Part shown: in pieces, positions 61,673 through 64,000 of the stretch | Position numbering within the stretch: the first letter of the stretch is position 1 | How the letters are laid out: each line of letters begins with the position of its first letter | From: Proteles cristata cristata | Lineage: Eukaryota; Chordata; Mammalia; Carnivora; Hyaenidae | Direction: 5' to 3' | NCBI GenBank assembly: GCA_017311185.1 | Contig: JAESUZ010000139.1 | Span: forward strand, 868,001-932,000 | Length of the DNA stretch: 64,000 bases | The notes under the pieces: model-generated | Database searches by the model: none | What the model was told of the DNA's origin: nothing | The model's input: only the letters and a program-made list of their open reading frames with translations | Program-made: the position numbers and the translations under genes

Positions 61673-61887
61673 GGGGCGCCTGGGTGGCTTAGTCGGTTAA
61701 GCGTCTGACTTTTGCTTAGGTCATGATCTCGCAGTTCGTGGGTTCGAGCCCCGCGTCGGGCTCTGTGCTGACTGCCAGCTCAGAGCCTGGAGCCTGTTTC
61801 AGTCTGTCACTCTCTCTCTCTCTGACCTTCCCCTGCTCATGCTGTCTCTCGCTCCTAGAAATAAATAAAACATTAAAAAAAAAAAAT
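61673..61887 (+). repeat. SINEC_Fc-type SINE, young subgroup
   Basis: Target duplication ttgaatgcaggtct on both sides. Inserted in a MIR-like relic at about 61510-61672. Confidence 0.95.
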
Positions 61888-62129
61888 TGAATGCAGGTCT
61901 GTCTGTGTTTTTTAATCACAGGCAAAGACATCAAATACATGGCACGTGGACTTCAGTTTGTCTTTCTTCATCCCTGGCACACATCAGTCACCACCATATT
62001 CTTTCACAGTGAGCCTACACAGCTTCCAAATCCTTAGCTCAGCTATCTGGGGAGTCATGACCTATCAATTTGATTTGGCCTAAAAACTGAAAACTATTTG
62101 TAATCTTTGCCTGACTTATGGCATAGTAA

Positions 62130-62450
62130 CCACACTAAAAACCCTTTTAAAGATGGTACCCAATTCTTGACAGTGTTCAAGTGTTAAATGTAGCTGCTAG
62201 TTGGCCAACAATTGCTCTAATTGGTCAAGAGTCCTAGATGATTAGTCAGACATGTTCTGATTGGTCAGGACCTCTGTGGTACTGGTTTATTAACATCTAG
62301 ACTATACCCCTGGTTGAGTCTTTCATTTCTGCATATCTAGCTCACTGGTTATGTCCTAAATCATGCTCTAAATAATAATAATAAATAATAAATGCTCTAA
62401 GTAATAATAAAACAATAAACTAGGTTTGTTGTGTAACTGACTCTTCTTTT
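62130..62450 (+). mobile_element. Possible LTR with repeated ATTGG boxes
   Basis: Inverted CCAAT boxes (attggtcaag, attggtcagg) with a diverged third copy lie about 140-200 bases before an (AAT)-rich stretch containing caataaac and a G/T-rich element, an LTR-like order. No family identified. Confidence 0.3.
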
Positions 62451-62509
62451 CTGCCTTTCTTATTTATCACAGGCAACTGTGTATTATAATGATTCTAATA
62501 TATGTCTAC

Positions 62510-62650
62510 CACATTAGAACTCTCATTCTAAATGTTGAGTTCTTAACGAATAGAAGTGAGATTCTTGTATCGTTTTTAGCCCTATTCAATGCAGAGGACA
62601 TTGCTCTCAGATGTATATTGGATAAATGTGAATTGATGAATAAATGACTC
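62510..62650 (+). repeat. L2-like 3' end relic
   Basis: ttcttaacgaatagaagtga, ccctattcaatgcagagg and gaattgatgaataaatga, as in the L2 terminal region. Confidence 0.4.
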
Positions 62651-63141
62651 ATGTGTGAGTAGAATAAAATCAATTTAGAAAAAAGTTCTTCAAAAAGGAG
62701 AGACTTTTTATAATTAAGGAATGTTCTCTGCCCCTAAGTTCACATTCCTTGATTCACTTTCTTAAGTCCTTTTACCACCGCTCATGCCATCAGTGCAGTG
62801 GTCCAAGGACCCAGCCTGCCTGACTTCGGGAACCCCAGTCCCTTTGCAGGTCTGCGCTTTGGTAGTACTTACATATACCACATCTGCCTAATGCTGTGCC
62901 TTCTCCCCCATCCCTCTGGTCAGGTGGAGTCAGCCTGTGTGGTAATTACCTCCAGGACTCTCATCTTTGCACCTCCATAAGGCATCTCCATACAGAATAA
63001 GAAGTGTTGACCCTTATATCAAGTGCCTGGCTCCTGGAGTCCACAGGCTATATCCTTCTCAAGGGGGCCACTCCTGCCCGATTCTTTCAGCAGCACTGAA
63101 AGAACTCATAGTGACCTCACTGAATGTAGAACAGTGAACAC

Positions 63142-63352
63142 GGGCGCCTGGGTGGCTCAGTCAGTTGAGCATCCAACTCAGCTCAGGTCATGATCTCATG
63201 GTTTGTGGGTTCAAGCCCTGCATCGGGCTCTGTGCTGACAGCTCAGAGCCTAGAGCCTGTTTTTGAATTCTGTGTCTCCCTCTCTCTCTCACCCTCCCTT
63301 ACTCATGCTGTGTCTTTCTCTAAGAAATAAATAAAACATTAAAAAAAAAAAA
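63142..63352 (+). repeat. SINEC_Fc-type SINE (first of tandem pair)
   Basis: acagtgaaca on both sides. Followed after 15 bases by another SINE. Confidence 0.92.
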
Positions 63353-63367
63353 ACAACAGTGAACATA

Positions 63368-63565
63368 GGGCACCTGAGTGGCTCAGTCAGTTAAGCCTCC
63401 AACTCTTAATCTCAGCTCAAGTCATGATCTCATGGTGTGTGAGTGTGAGCCTCAAACTGGGCTCTGCAGCTGACAGCATGGAGTCTGCTTAGGATTCTCT
63501 CTCTCTCTCTGCTCACCCCCCACCCCGGTCTCAAAATAAATAAACTTTTAAAAATAAATAAATAA
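63368..63565 (+). repeat. SINEC-type SINE, old variant (second of tandem pair)
   Basis: Older variant (ctccaactcttaatctcagc). It ends in AAATAAATAAATAA followed by cacactgaacag, a diverged target copy. Confidence 0.88.
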
Positions 63566-63985
63566 CACACTGAACAGAAGCAGCAAGGCCTTGCAATCCA
63601 CAGGGAGGGATGGACATCAAGCAAGTAATAAAACATGTATCATTACAAATGGCACTGAACACCATGAAAGAAAAGAACCTAGTACCATGAGAGAGGATTA
63701 CAGAGTGAACATCCAATAGGTAGGGACTGGGTGGGGGTGGGGGGGCAGGAAATGGCTTTCTGGGAAACTGAGATCTGAAGGGCAGGTAAAGGTTGGCTGA
63801 GTAAAGGCCGAAGAATGTTGCATACAAAGGCCCAAGTCAGACAGGAGTTTGGTTGTATGAAGGAACCCAGTGTTTCCTCCACAAAGAGCTGGTGGTGGTG
63901 AGAGCGAGAAGTGATGGGAGCCAGACCGATCACACAGATGCCTGGAAGGCTGTGACGTGAAAAACTTTAATCAAAAAGTGATCTT

Positions 63986-64000
63986 GGGGCGCCTAGGTGG
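63986..64000 (+). repeat. SINEC-type SINE, cut by window end
   Basis: ggggcgcctaggtgg is the first 15 bases of the element. Confidence 0.75.

Noticed and set aside
56545..64000. HEBP1, the expected next gene
   Set aside because: No exon or heme-binding-protein-like sequence was recognised; the gene probably lies beyond the window.

Overview
The window is mammalian nuclear DNA from a carnivore, almost certainly a cat (Felidae). It holds at least 25 copies of the tRNA-derived SINE typical of felids (SINEC_Fc type: gcgcctgggtggct head, A and B boxes, CT-rich middle, AATAAA/A tail), plus carnivore L1 3' ends, MIR, L2 and CR1/L3 relics. Coding sequence is split into short exons with GT..AG introns. 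I see no sign of prokaryotic or viral genomic content. The gene pair matches the region orthologous to human 12p13.1.

Two protein-coding genes lie tail to tail. GSG1 (germ cell associated 1, a claudin-like four-span ER membrane protein) is on the + strand. Its five coding exons run from 14385 to 20513 and join in phase into 322 codons; an alternative donor in exon 2 would add 41 codons in frame. FAM234B (formerly KIAA1467, a single-pass membrane protein with FG-GAP/beta-propeller-like repeats) is on the - strand. Its twelve coding exons run from 56544 down to 24382 and join in phase into 626 codons plus stop, followed by a roughly 3 kb 3' UTR. The poly(A) signals of the two genes cross over each other near 21.33-21.42 kb, so the mature transcripts may overlap.

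Layout: 1-5850 is intergenic repeats, including a 198-nt pure pyrimidine tract. 5850-6700 is a CpG island with an RFX X-box, possibly a distal GSG1 promoter. 6.7-14.1 kb is the intergenic or 5' region of GSG1. 14.19 kb has a TATA box close to the GSG1 start codon. 14.4-21.4 kb is GSG1. 21.3-56.6 kb is FAM234B. 56.0-56.7 kb is the FAM234B CpG-island promoter, with CTCF-like and ACTACA-TCCC (GFY/ZNF143-type) motifs. 56.8-64 kb is intergenic and repeat-rich, including a 5'-truncated L1 with an expanded GGAA tail. No HEBP1 exon, which would be expected further along, was seen.

I did not find a novel multi-gene system. The more interesting points are gene-structural (in-frame alternative donor, second open frame in GSG1, overlapping 3' ends) and retrotransposon-related (strong strand bias of SINEs, tandem SINE insertions at one target site, a three-layer nest containing an ultra-short L1). 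Splice junctions were read by eye. Protein identities come from remembered family sequences, without database searches.
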